Source: Malachius bipustulatus (lineage: Eukaryota; Arthropoda; Insecta; Coleoptera; Melyridae). Taken from it: DNA of 64,000 nucleotides. The notes beneath the pieces are model-generated. The model saw only the letters and a program-made list of their open reading frames with translations. It was not told the DNA's origin and did not search any database. The translations under genes were made by a program, and so were the position numbers. The DNA is taken from NCBI GenBank assembly GCA_910589415.1, contig OU342632.1, positions 12,279,507 through 12,343,506 on the forward strand. Direction: 5' to 3'. Positions 45,444-57,500 of the stretch are shown here, in pieces (the stretch's first letter is position 1; every line of letters starts with the position of its first letter).

Positions 45444-46931
45444 TATTATTCAGGCTGTACCTACTATAATAACACAAGGCTCCTGAAATGCGTGTAGGTA
45501 CCTAAATAGTTTCACAAAATCATGACAGTTCGTTTTGTTTTATACAAAATTTAACAATTCTGATTTGTTACCTACCTCAAGCACGAAGTTATGATTTCGT
45601 AAAACTACTTTTCTTTTACGAGTCTCGTGAACTTACTTACTACTCTCTTACATTACAAATTTATTTGTAATTTTAGTAAAAAACAGTCTTTATTTTTCAA
45701 GATCAGATTTAAAATCTGGCAACAGCGGAAATTGTTCTACACTACCGACTCTTGTTACACTGTGAAACGTTCTTTGTGACAGGTACGCTAGGCCCATCCT
45801 ATAATTTCCGCGCAGCTTTATTACTATACTGAAGTTTCAGAATAGTAGGCACTAAGTTCTTAGAAATATTACGGACTTAAAGTAAACACATTGTTGCCAG
45901 CTTTTAATTCTTGGTGTTTTATCATTTTGTATTTTTATCATTCACATGCAGGTAAATGGTTGTAGGATAAAAAATACTGTGTTTTATTTGTTGAGTAATT
46001 TTTCTGCTATAATAATTTCACAACATCGATATTTAATAGCAAAAGATGTAGAATTTCAATGAGGTTCGGTCCCTTAAAATATAATATATGGCAACATTAC
46101 AGCAGTGTCAACAAGTACAAAGGATAAGCAGATCCAACTTGTAAGGTAAAGTAAGATGGATATATATCGAGCATGCTGCCAGTCCGTCCAAGGCAGCTCC
46201 GTATTCAGTGGCGTATCGTTCATGCTATTTTCGTGAGGGGCTGCAATATAACATTTATCGCTCCTTTAAATCCTTAATATTTTATTTTTATGTTTATATT
46301 TGCTGAATTATTGAAGCATCACAAAAATTAAAAAACGCATGAAAATGAATGAAAAAGAATTCGCGGCAGTGGAATAACCTGAACAAAAAGAAAAGTTGTT
46401 TGTTTTGGGCTGTTATTGGATGTCGATCGGGACTTGTATATTTTTCTCTTTCTGTTTTCTGGTTGTCAGAAAAGAAAAATTAATATTACCGGGGGAAGAA
46501 GATTCTCGACTCTCGGGAACAACAAAATTTTGAATATTTCATATTGTTCATAGACAATCTGTGAAGTAATTAAGAAATACAAGCTAGAAAAAATCAATAT
46601 CTTACTAATTTGTTAATAATTAGTTATTAGTTAATTATTTGGTAAAATAATAATACAATACTGATTCCTGTTTTGGGAATGAACTGAGTTCCAGGATACA
46701 GAAAAAGTTTAACTATAAGAAATTTACGGAATTACCATCCCGGAAAAACCCATACCCGGTCGACAATAAAGTGCATAATTAGTGGGGATAGCTTGGTTGC
46801 TTTAAGGGTCGCTCATCAGATTTCCTGTCTGAATCTTATTTCTCAGTTCTCACTGTGGTGTAAACGGGAAAGAAGCAAGCTTCTTTGAGTGCCGAAGTGA
46901 AATACTGTTTAAATTTAAAGTTGTGAGCAAT

Positions 46932-48305
46932 ATGGAAGGCGAGAGCAGCCAAAGTAAACGTCGTCGTACGAATTTATCTACAGGAGAAAAAACTATTATA
47001 TACAACGTGTATTGTGGACTCCGTGAAAGGAATCAAAGTATGTTGGTAAACGATGTAGTTGCTTTGTGTAGTGATTTAACCAAAGTGTCAACTAGGAGTG
47101 TACACCGAATCTTGAAAACTTTCAAAGAGTCCAAAGGCGGAACAGAAAAGGTAGCTGAAAATATTGAAACAAGGGGGAGAAAACGCATTGACATTGATGA
47201 TGACATAAAATACGCCGTTCGGAGAAAATTTCATTCGTTCTTTTTCCGAAATGAAATTCCAACATTAAAAGCAATCGCTGCCGAAATCAATTCGGATGAC
47301 GCAATGCCGAAAATATCGCGACGTGTCTTATTGCGGACATTAAGACAAATGAACATAAGGCATATGAAAAGGCAGAGAAAAAGTCTTCTTATAGAAAGAG
47401 AAGAAATAATTTTGTGGCGGAGAAATTATTTACAAAAAATTCGAGAGTATCGTCGTGAAGGGAAGAAAATATATTTCTTAGACGAAACTTGGCTGAATCA
47501 AGGTCATACTGTTTCGAAAATTTGGCAAGATTTGGAAATAACAAGCCGTCGACAAGCTTTTTTTGAAGGTTTTTCCACAGGACTAAAAGCGCCAGCGGGC
47601 AAGGGGCGGAGGCTCATAATAACTCACATAGGTAGTGATTCGGGTTTTTTGGAAAACGGATTGCTACTTTTCGAATCGAAGAAAACTAGTGACTACCATG
47701 AGGAAATGGATGCGGAAAAATTCGAAAGCTGGTTTTTAAAAATTTTACCAAGCCTTGAGCCAAATTCGGTCGTGGTAATGGACAATGCTTCCTACCATAG
47801 TCGACGATTGGAGCCATCGCCAACAACTGCATGGCGAAAAGGTGACATCATTAACTGGCTGGCTCAAAGAAATATACCATTTGATGACAACATGTTAAAA
47901 GTGCAACTATTAAACATCGCAAGGGCACAAATACCTCATTTTAAGAGATATGCTGTCGACGAATTGGCTCGCGAGTGCAACATCATTGTACACCGCCTCC
48001 CTCCTTACCACTGTGAACTGAATCCTATAGAACTTATTTGGGCTCAAATAAAAAACCAAGTGGCGAAACAAAACGTGACCTTCAAGATGGATGAAGTGAA
48101 ACGCCTGCTAGCTACTGCAATAGGAGATGTGACGGCTGAAACATGGAGAAACTGCATCCGACATACTACAAAAGAAGAAGACAGAATGTGGGATCTAGAC
48201 ACAATAGTTGATGTTTCGGTTGAGCCATTAATTATCAACTTGAACGATAACGGTGATCGGGATAGTTGTCCATCATCCGACGATTTTTCTTCTGACGATG
48301 ACTAA
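46932..48305 (+). CDS. Transposase, IS630/Tc1/mariner superfamily, DD82E (Sailor-like), 457 aa
   Basis: Predicted cut-and-paste transposase for the surrounding element. Numbering is from the ATG at 46932. The N-terminal half has a basic KRRR stretch near residues 9-12, a helix-turn-helix region (about 15-70, with STRSVHRILKTF), the basic GRKRID and a second helical region (about 90-150). The DDE_3-type catalytic core shows D184 in IYFLDETW, D284 in VVMDNASYH and E367 in LPPYHCELNPIELIW. Exactly 82 residues lie between the second D and E, the hallmark of the DD82E/Sailor group. The C-terminus is acidic (SSDDFSSDDD). The frame is uninterrupted and about 100 residues longer than ordinary mariner transposases, fitting the longer insert in the core. 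The frame stays open 9 bp upstream without another ATG. About 1.07 kb of non-coding 5' sequence lies between the left TIR and this start and may hold the promoter and a leader exon. Confidence 0.93.
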   Translation: MEGESSQSKRRRTNLSTGEKTIIYNVYCGLRERNQSMLVNDVVALCSDLTKVSTRSVHRILKTFKESKGGTEKVAENIETRGRKRIDIDDDIKYAVRRKFHSFFFRNEIPTLKAIAAEINSDDAMPKISRRVLLRTLRQMNIRHMKRQRKSLLIEREEIILWRRNYLQKIREYRREGKKIYFLDETWLNQGHTVSKIWQDLEITSRRQAFFEGFSTGLKAPAGKGRRLIITHIGSDSGFLENGLLLFESKKTSDYHEEMDAEKFESWFLKILPSLEPNSVVVMDNASYHSRRLEPSPTTAWRKGDIINWLAQRNIPFDDNMLKVQLLNIARAQIPHFKRYAVDELARECNIIVHRLPPYHCELNPIELIWAQIKNQVAKQNVTFKMDEVKRLLATAIGDVTAETWRNCIRHTTKEEDRMWDLDTIVDVSVEPLIINLNDNGDRDSCPSSDDFSSDDD

Positions 48306-48408
48306 GGTACTATTTTTTTCCTATTTTCTTTGCTATTTTTATTTTTGCTATATGCTATATTATTTACTATATGCTATATTATTTGGAAGTTTACAATTAT
48401 ATTTCTCA

Positions 48409-48414
48409 ATAAAT
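48409..48414 (+). terminator. Polyadenylation signal AATAAA for the Sailor-type transposase
   Basis: AATAAA about 100 bp after the stop codon and inside the element's right TIR. It is the only consensus signal in that interval. Confidence 0.5.
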
Positions 48415-48559
48415 TCATTATTGTCTGAACCTATTTTGATATTTTGCGTCCGCCACTGAATGCTCCAACTGAGCGCTTATACGTCACGACCACTTCCGAG
48501 AACTTAGTGCCTACTATTCTGAAACTTCAGTATATATCTGTTGGTCGGCTGAATAATAG

Positions 48560-51118
48560 CGCTCTTTTTCTCTTTCCAGGAATTTCTATTCCTTTAAAAA
48601 AATCGGTTCATTAAATACATCATCAACAATAAAAGTATCTTATTAGTTAATTAATAGAGTAATATTATCCATGAGTAGGTGTAAATAATACCTATACACG
48701 AGTCGTCAAGCTACATAAAAAAAAAAACAGTAGCCAATTCAGCGAGTCACTGGTGTGATATACAATGTAACAGTGACTGGTGTCACGGTTGAACAGGTCG
48801 ATTATAATGAGGAAATCCAGTGTCGTATTGCATGTCGGCACTTTACAAGCCGCTGCAGCTTGCAGATGGCACGGCGTGAATGATTACGGTTGGGTAACTC
48901 CCTCTATCGTGTGTCACAATCTCCGACAGTAATTGAAAACTTGCCATGGAAGGGTTCGAACCGAACTATATTTGCAATGTTATGAAGCTACAACTGTCTG
49001 AGTTAACAAAGAGGGTTTCTTATTTTGTTCCAGGGGCTGCATGCAATTATAAGCTCGAGGATCAAGTTATTTTTTTCCAAGAAAATAAATTAAATTTGTT
49101 TTGTAGCTACGAGGTCGGACACAACATGAAACCTTTTACATTTTATTGTATAATAAAATAACAGTAACTTTAAAGTATCTTCTTCAGAATCTACATAATC
49201 CGCTGCATGTGGTCTATGTGCAAGTAAACTGTTTTTAGTAGACGCTAGACGGTCGTTTTTGCTTAACTTAATACATCTCATTCATGTGTATTGAAAATGT
49301 TTGATACAGGTTTTATTACTGGAAAGAGGTAAGATTCAAAGTGGAAAGAATCAGAGTGGTGGGATTTCTTAACAGTAGGGCAGATGTTCAAGCAGCATAA
49401 CAATATTTTGTTTGCAACAAAGTGCATTGTTGTTGAGGCACTGTGGGCGTCGGCAGGTGCCATCGTCTCGATGCATAATTTATCTGCGGTTTCACAACTA
49501 CGGAAGACGTTTTCGTCTGCAGAATTCACAATAATTGATCACCTAATTCGCTGATTATTGTCGAAATAATTTTTACTCTACCATCATAAAATATTTTGTT
49601 TTCATTTCAATCATATTTATTTGCTTTAATCGATTTTTCAACTTATTTTTCAGCTACGGCCACGCTCTTTCAGCCGTCATGTTATTCTTAAAGACGTGGA
49701 TATTCGTCATGTATAAGTAAACCTATCAAGACGTTTGTCACACTCACACTGAGAAATTCAGAAATCTTTCTAGGTTCTTCTACAAAAAAAAAAAAAAAAA
49801 AAATGGATGCCAACTTCTATTTTGCTTACCTATGCACTTACCTTGTTTTTTGATTACCTTTGATTTTTTTTCCAAATTCTTGAATCTTTTTCATTCAACT
49901 TCAGAGTATAATAAGACAAATTAAAAAAAAATCGATATCATGAATAAAAAAATGTCTCAGACAAATTCTACGTATTTTTAGTCGTAAAATCCTTATCTGC
50001 TATAAAAAATAAGAATTACTGACAAAAATTTCAAATTTTCCCTTCGCCCCACCTACAAAAAGGTGAGAGAGGGACCAATTTTAAAACAAATTTTATTTCC
50101 ACCGCGGAATTGTTAAATTATTTTGATCCTGAACTTTTTTTATTTTTACATCGCATCTTCGAAATTTTTTGCAAAAGCTTTGACTAGGAATAAGAAAATC
50201 TCTTTTCAAAGTGTAGGAAAATCACAGAAATCCAAGCTACGCCGGTTAAAACCAAAAGTGTTTTTATTTTCCGGTCGCATCCTGAAATATAAATAATTTG
50301 ATATTGGATAAAAGTATTTTTCAAAATTCCGTTTAGGTCGATCGCTTCGAATCGCATTTCATCCTGAAACTCCAAGTATGTATAAAACAAAGAGTAAAGG
50401 AGATAAATATGACAGGTGGCTAAAAATTAGCATAATTTTTTACTAAATGTCTTGAGAAAATAATATTTTCTTCTTGGTTTATTTTATGCTTTAGTATTAT
50501 AATAGCGAGCGAACCGTAGGAAGAGAAACTATTTCAATTCTATTAGTTTTTTGCACAAATGACAACTATTCTAAGTCCATTGATAATAATTAAGAAGAAA
50601 TTAATAATAATCGTCTATCTATAATACGCCAGCAACAAACTTGTTATTTCCTCAAGCAATTTATAAACCATCAAGTTTTTTGGCTTTATCTCTCCATTGA
50701 ATAGTGAATGTTATTCGACGTATTTCCATTGTATTCATTCAACAATACAACCTTAATCACTTCGTCTCCGCCCTGAAAAACTCCAGTTAAGGTTCGTTCA
50801 GATGCCTGGAAGAATAACATAACTTATTTTTTTCTATATTATTTTATGTTGAATTCAATTATTCAATTTGATTTCTTCTACAATTATTCCTGATTTTTCA
50901 ATTTTTTTAAATATTTCTGCAAATAAATATATTCATATGGCTAATAATAATTGATGTATAAATGTAGGTCCTACCTACATTAAATATTTAGAACGGTAAG
51001 GACATTTTATTAATTCAAGACAATTGTTTCTTGACAATTGAGGGAGCAGCGACGACTTTAATAATTATCTGCTTAAGTTGGTAGGTATAGGTAGTTCTTG
51101 ACTTTTTCAATATATCAT
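48560..51118. other. No recognised gene
   Basis: AT-rich noncoding DNA with a 20-base A run at 49784-49803, possibly an old retroposed tail but without recognisable sequence upstream. Short open frames at 48946-49529 on both strands are unrecognised. Confidence 0.3.
49784..49803. repeat. (A)20 homopolymer
   Basis: Twenty consecutive A bases read from the sequence; assembly length may vary. Confidence 0.85.
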
Positions 51119-51121
51119 TGT

Positions 51122-51192
51122 GTCGTTAGCCTAGCAGTTAAAGAAGTGGTTCCGTGATCCAAAAGTCCTGGATTCGATTTCCGAATGATTCG
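51122..51192 (+). tRNA. tRNA-like sequence (tRNA pseudogene or SINE head)
   Basis: TAGCCTAGCAG (51127-51137) fits the RNA polymerase III A box TRGYNNARNNG exactly. GATTCGATTTC (51171-51181) fits the B box GGTTCGANTCC with two changes. The roughly 33-bp gap between boxes is normal for a tRNA. A clean acceptor stem and a decisive anticodon arm are not evident, so a functional tRNA is unlikely. A tRNA-derived SINE or pseudogene is the better reading. Confidence 0.55.
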
Positions 51193-51195
51193 AAA

Positions 51196-52957
51196 AGCTT
51201 TTCTCTTCTCCAAATAGTATTTTTGACACAGATGTCACAAGAAATCAAGCAGAGCTTCAATCTCCTGAAAAAAATATTTTTAGACATCCCTCAAAAAATG
51301 TTGACAATTTTTCATCAATATCCGGATGAAAAATGGCACATTGCGTTTGTTTTCTCGTCAGCGTGCGCGAAGTATTTCGCGCATTAGAGCGAAAACTATT
51401 TCGTACACGGTAATAGGAATCTTATATCTACCTATTTCTTTGTTTACCTGGTAACAAAGAAACAAAAGCAGCTTTTGCACTAAAGTAAAAATTTCCTTGC
51501 GTCATTTTTATAACTATTTTTTCGATTTTGTCGCTTTTTGCTGTTAAGCTGTCGAAAAAAATGTTGTAGGTAGGTATGCATCTCAAACGCGAAATTATTG
51601 TGCTTTCGAATGATTTTTTATCTCAGCTCTCGCCTCGACAAATTTCGCGCACTAGATACCTAAAATAACTATTAGGCCTTCTCTATTCGGCCAAATTTCA
51701 GAATTTGACAGCAGTGTTTTTATTCATCATTGACCAACCTATTCTACAAAGTAATTGTTCCTAACGATGGGCTTATCAAATACAGGTAATCATTTCATTT
51801 CTATTTCTTCAACTTGCTTATTGATAACGATGTTGAACTTACCTACCTTACATCAAAAAATATATCTTACTTGAAGCCTAGAAATTTTTATATGAATCAA
51901 CTGATTTCTGACTAGATAAATAATTGATATTCGTTTCTTTAGCAAATATAATTATTATTTGATATCTTCAGCTACCTGTAAATATATGTATAGGTAGGTA
52001 CTCTGTTGTTGGATCTAAAGAAATATTGTCTACCATCCACATAACTTGACCCACGTGAACATGCCTTTACACCGTTGGTAGAGCATACCGATCGGGTAGA
52101 GAAACATGGGAAATTTATAGCCATTGTATTTTCTCTAAACAGAGGATAGTAACTTGCAATTATTATCACAAGATGCGATCTTCACTTGTTTTATTGTTCC
52201 CTGCAGGCAGCAGGACGGGATGCAGAATAGGACACCCTCATGCCCGCATAACTATCGCTCTTCCCTATTCTCAGGTCCTCAGGCCTCTGGATTCATGTCA
52301 CTGGGAGGGATTATTGTGTAAGTGGATGATTGCGAAAAGCGCCAGCTGCGCCATCCAATGTTGACTGGCAACGAGAAGTCTCTTTGATAAAGTGTCTAGG
52401 AAATGATGGGAAGATTGGGGTCAAAGCAGACGCTTTTGCAGAAAATGGATTTACTTTCAGGTCAGAACATGTGCGAATGTCATATACAATATTCGGTCTT
52501 TGGACATTTTGGTCTTTTCCATTTTTGAATTTAAAAGTTTTTGAGCTTTAAAATGTTCATATTATTGATTATTACTGATTCATAGACAGATAGGTGAAAT
52601 AGGTGTAGTTCTATCTACATAATTCAACAATTTTCCAACTAAGTATTATTAGAGATCATTCAGACATAAAATTATTGGCAATAAATATCTCCAATAGGTA
52701 TAACGAGCATGTATACATTTATAGTCATTTTAATAATATAGAGAGCTAAATTTGGTTACACAGGGCTACTATTAGACGAATAAAACAGATGGGTATTATG
52801 GTGTATTATAATAGCAATTCGTTCATGTAATAATAATATAGGTATATAAAACGCATTATTATTGTAGTGTTAGTTATGATTGTATTCACCTAAACCAGAA
52901 TTGATAAGTTAAATATTTAGTTAGGAATAAAGATTTATTTTTCAGTATGTGTTTTAA
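51196..52957. other. No recognised gene
   Basis: AT-rich DNA directly downstream of the tRNA-like sequence. Part of it could be SINE body, but no A-rich tail or end is recognisable. A G+C-richer patch at 52180-52400 has short open frames without known family. Confidence 0.3.
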
Positions 52958-52959
52958 TA

Positions 52960-53823
52960 TACAGGGTGGTCCAACTTAAAACGTCAGGACTTCACCAAAC
53001 GATAGATATCATTAAAATATTGCCAGTTTCTCTAATACACTTATAGCCGGGAAAGCTTCCTTTTCAAAACAGGGTGTTGAAGTTTTGGGAAAAAAAAATA
53101 ATGTTTTGTGAATATTGTCAAAACGGCTGCTTTAAAAAATTGAAATTTGGCACGCAGCATGAGCTATAAGTATCTTTCATGATTTACGGCTTATGGTGAT
53201 AAATTGCGAAAACCAACGGCGGAGATATGGGTGTGTCATCGCCCCTTTAAAAAAAAAAATTGACGCCACTGACTCTATGGTTACTGACAATTGTTACATT
53301 AGTTAGGTGTTGTTTATTTCTGTTCATTAATTATTTAAGTAAAAGTTATTTGATTAGAATTTGTCTGTTATTCTTAAAATAGCACGGATATTACCTAAGA
53401 AAACCTGAATTATCTCGAAAACGGTGCGCCTTGTGAAAGAAATTAGAGAGTACTTTTTTGTTCTAAAAAGCATGGGGCATTGAATACTATTATTAAATTT
53501 GCCATAGAGTCAGTGACGTCAATTTTTTTTTTTGAAAAGGGGCGATGGCACACCCATATCTCCGCCGCTGGTTTTCGCGATTTATCACCATAAGCCGTAA
53601 ATCATTAAAGATACTTAGCTCATGCTGCGTGCCAAATTTCAATTTTTTAAAAGCAGCCGTTTTGACAATATTCGCAAAATATTATTTTTTTCCCAAAACT
53701 TCAACGCCCTGTATCTTGAAAAGAAAGCTGTCCCGGCTGTAAGTGTATTAGAGAAACTGGCATTATTTTAACGTTATCTATCGTTTGATAAAGTCCTGAC
53801 GTTTTAAGTTGGACCACCCTGTA
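52960..53823. mobile_element. 864-bp foldback element (TACAGGGTGGTCCAACTT ends)
   Basis: Begins TACAGGGTGGTCCAACTTAA and ends with its reverse complement, with TA at 52958-52959 and 53824-53825. The arms are about 320 bp (52960-53282 and 53503-53823) with only scattered mismatches, around a ~220-bp unpaired centre. It is non-coding. Similar end design to the foldbacks at 9.4 and 18.2 kb. Confidence 0.9.
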
Positions 53824-53904
53824 TAAATCATTTTTCTTTCGGAAATAAGTTTTTTTATATTTTTTTTAAATAAGCTTTTCTATTCTGCTAATTAGAACGT
53901 TTCT

Positions 53905-54540
53905 AGTACCTCCCTTCTCTTTAAATTCTGAGCCAAATAAGATAGAAGTTAAATGCAAAAACTAATTTCAATAACACGAATTTTATACTTTTTTGAGGTT
54001 AAATTGACATGTCAAATGTGAAAAATGACGTTTCAGTCTCTGTCAACTTGAAAATTCGGGAGGGGGGGGGGGGGTGTCATGTGAGACCTCAATTTAAAAG
54101 TATAAATTTAAAATTATGTACACAAAGATGAGGTTATTTTTTAGTTTTGACAGTTTGTGTTATAGCCCACTTCCCTTTAAATTTTGAACCGAATAAGATA
54201 GAACTTTGGTACAAAAAGTGAATTAAATATCATTAAATTTACTACTCTTTAACGTAAAACTAACGTGTCGAATGTCAAAAATAACATTGCAAACGTTAGT
54301 ATAAACTATAAATGACCTGATACAAAAATACTTTTACCAAAAACGAGGCCTCGCATGACCCTCCTCCCATTGCATTTAAAATTTTGAGGTGGACAGGGAC
54401 TGCAACGTCATTTTTGAAAATTTTCACTCATCAGTTTTGCTTCAACAAGTGCTATATTGAATTCAGTTTTTATGTCAAAATTCTTATTTCACGTTGAAGT
54501 TGAAGAGAAAGGGGGGAGTGCAAACGTTTTCATTCGTCTC
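53905..54540 (+). repeat. Diverged tandem units of the ~270-bp family, with a G13 run
   Basis: At least two units share CTTTAAATTTTGAACCGAAT, AAGATAGAACTTTGGTA, an AATTTACTACT stretch, GTCAAATGTCAAAAATAAC-type strings and TGTGAGACCTCA. Units begin near 53908 and 54168, with a partial one near 54360. The same family is at 34640-35145. A 13-base G run lies at 54062-54074. It is non-coding. Confidence 0.55.
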
Positions 54541-57500
54541 CGTTTGCTTCATTATTGATATCCAGCTTATCAAATGACAATCAGGTAAACAAGAGTATCT
54601 GTGGCAAATAGAGTCATCCAATGTCAACATCCTCAAAAAAATCACAATCTCTAATAGTTCGTGCATGGTTTCTCTTCTCAAAGCTACCTTTCAAAACTCT
54701 ATATGACGTTGCAGACAGCAGCTTCTATATGACGTTGCTAGTTCTTTGAATAGTTTTAGATCTCGACTGAAGGGGAGTTTTAGAGCTCGACTGAGGTAGA
54801 CGTACAGAGCATTAATAGTGGAACGATATTTCCTTGAAATAACATAAAGAGTGTTTTCAATTTCTGAAGCAGTTGATGAAAATTTAGGTTCTGAGAAATA
54901 ATCACTTCAAATATAAAGAATTAGCGAAAAAAATATACCTTTCAAATCCATCAAAGAGTGCCACTGTTTTGTCATCGTTTTGAAATAAACGCGACTTAGA
55001 AAATATTCTTCACCATTAACGTGCATGGTAATTTATAAAAATGTGAATTCATACCCACCTATACATTTTTCAAACAAAAACAATAGTCTCACTTTTGTTT
55101 GTCATCGCCATTGTTGTACTTTCTGATAACAAAGCACCATTATAATAAACAAACAACGAACTTATTGGTTTTTAAATCTACTTGGAGAATTGCTTTTCAT
55201 ATAAGAACAATGCCTTCTCTGGTTGCTTTGAGCCAAAGACTTCAGTCTCTAGTTAGCAGTGTTCCTCATTGTATGAACGTAGTAGAGATAGATCACTTGT
55301 AAATGAACTGCCACAGTATAAGAAACAGAAAATAACGGAGAATTTTTCATACTTTTTCAGATTTTTTGCCTTAGAATAATGGAAGTAATATTTGAAACGC
55401 TTTGTTGAATTTTCAGCAATGTGATATTTAAACTAATAACACTTATTTTATTAGAAAAAATTAAACTAGGTACATTATAACGTAGGCCACGCTACTTTTC
55501 TCAAATAACTTTTACATTAATGTTGCAGTATTTATTTAGGTACATTAATCTCACTTCTGTCTTAATTTCTTCACTGGCTCTTCTATCTGTCTAAAATACA
55601 CTAAATACAGCTGGTAGCGCTTCTCGTAATTCACTTGACAATAATTATTGTACTAATAGGTAGTCACTTCGAACTTATTTACAGAGCTGTTCTTTCTAGG
55701 ACCGAATCCACGTGAACAAAGAAGAACAGCGTTCAGCTAAAAATTTTAGGAGTTAAAAAACTTGTTTCCGCTTTGTTAGTTTTTTTTTTAATTTTCCACG
55801 GGCTTTGTGTGACCCCATTAGTTGCAAAGCCTGGTGTAACTGCGCCATTGCTCCTCATCAAATCCTGTATTGGGTTCTCCACACACAATAGAAATGTTCA
55901 CCATGTGATTTCAGGAATCCAGTCCAGGTCCCCTGAAATGGATTGACTTATTATAATTAGTTGGTGCAGTTGGCTTATAATTAGATATTATAAGTAGTTG
56001 GTGCAGAAGACAGGACCTTTGATAACGGAATGGGCAGCCGAAAGTCGTTCACCCACATATAGAGAATGGTTCCCGCACATGAACAAATTATAAATAATCT
56101 TGGTGATTACATGATTTAGTCGCCAGATAGTTGGCCCTAGACCTAGAGTCCCTTGTGGTATATCGGAGCGACTCTTTCTAGCATCAAGCGGCATAATAAA
56201 CTACACAAAAATAAAAGTGTCTCACCCCAAAATTTTGCCTCTTTTTGATTGGAGATAACTTTCGATATTCCTAAGGGTTTCGATTTGGTTTTCGCTTGTA
56301 AGTAGCCCACCCATCCTTTATTGTTTCAGTTTTATTTAATAAACTAAAAAACCTGCAAACAAATTTTCTAAAGGGTGATATAAGGCGTGCAAAATTACTC
56401 ATGGCAAATTTCTATTGTGTGTTTTGATGAGAAAATTTTTAAGCCTATGTCTCTCACTTCGAGGTGTTGGGACATTTTCGGTTAAACACCTGTTTTTATA
56501 AGATGATCTCATAATCTCATAAAGCAACCGTTGGTCTTTAAGAGATAACTTTTTTATCGCCAATCGATTTTGGAAATTATTAAGGCTCATATTGAAGCTA
56601 AAACTTCAGGCTAGAAAATCAAAGGACAAAATATTTCATAAAAAATTCCTCGGATTTAAATTTCTTCTAGAAACGGGTTTTGGGGAGAAGATTGAATGGA
56701 AATCAACTGGTTTCCGAATTAACCTTCATTTCTGATTAATTTAAGAACTCTCTTGCTAATGTGAGATAAAAAATGTGATAACAGCAGTCAAATTAATTCT
56801 GCGCATTTTCAAGGAGAATCGACTCTCTTACCTGATAGTGGTTCAAAAAAGAATATGTATATTATTTCCTTCTAATTCTGTTAGTAAATGAGGGAGAATG
56901 GAAAAACGGAAAATCAAGAAATCGTGAGCTTCGAATCACTCTAAAACAAAAGACTGTAGCCAATTTTAGTTTTCACCATTGACGTTTTCTAAAAAAAAAA
57001 ATATTGAGGACGCGTGTGTAATTTTTCTGTATCTCTTTTAGTTATGGAGATTTCCTATTAAAACATCAAAATTAAGCCACCCTATATATGTTGTTTTCAT
57101 TTCGCGTTCAGTTCTATATCTACTGTGAACTTTCATTGGTAAAACAACCAACGATAAAACATGATTGACACCTTACCTATATAATTATAAATACAACAAA
57201 AACTATATCCTGGTTTTTAATAATCCCTTTAGTCCTGTTCCAGTAAAGTTCTATCTATGTTGAAACTTTGACATCTTTTATCTTAAAGAAATATGAGATT
57301 ATTGATAGTTAGGTACTTGTACACCAAGTTGGGTCAGTAGATATCTACGTGCCTAAATATAGACGCTTTGATAGTATAGAATGAGAATGTAGACCTAATA
57401 CCATCATGTCTGATATCTCAGTCACCTCATCAGACATGTCCTTGCATGCATTTCAAACTGTATTGTCATTGTCACTTATCAGTAGGTAATCAATTTTCAT

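Larger units (their letters stand above)
45827..48532 (+). mobile_element. Complete Sailor-type (DD82E) DNA transposon, 2.7 kb
   Basis: Ends TACTGAAGTTTCAGAATAGT and its reverse complement. The exact terminal inverted repeat is 34 bp and ends in ..GCACTAAGTTCT. TA lies at 45825-45826 and 48533-48534. The joined flanks (GCGCAGCTTTATTACTA and TATCTGTTGGTCGGCTGAA) match the unbroken right end of the 16.6-kb MITE, so this element inserted into a TA inside that older terminus. One intact transposase gene is inside. Exact TIRs, a clean target duplication and an open gene suggest recent activity. Confidence 0.9.
39555..48556. mobile_element. ~9-kb nested block bounded by the ends of the 16.6-kb MITE family
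   Basis: The left boundary TATACC..CGGCCAAAAGATATA (39555-39580) matches the left end of the MITE at 16620. The right boundary TATCTGTTGGTCGGCTGAA (48535-48553) matches that MITE's right end. Inside both ends lies GTAATAAAGCTGCGCGGAAA (40263-40282) and its inverse (about 45808-45826). The block seems to be one large element broken up by later insertions: two inverted ~660-bp elements, a LINE tail, a PIN-bearing element, a MITE and a Sailor-type element. The older transposase relic inside may be its original gene, which is inference. Confidence 0.6.
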
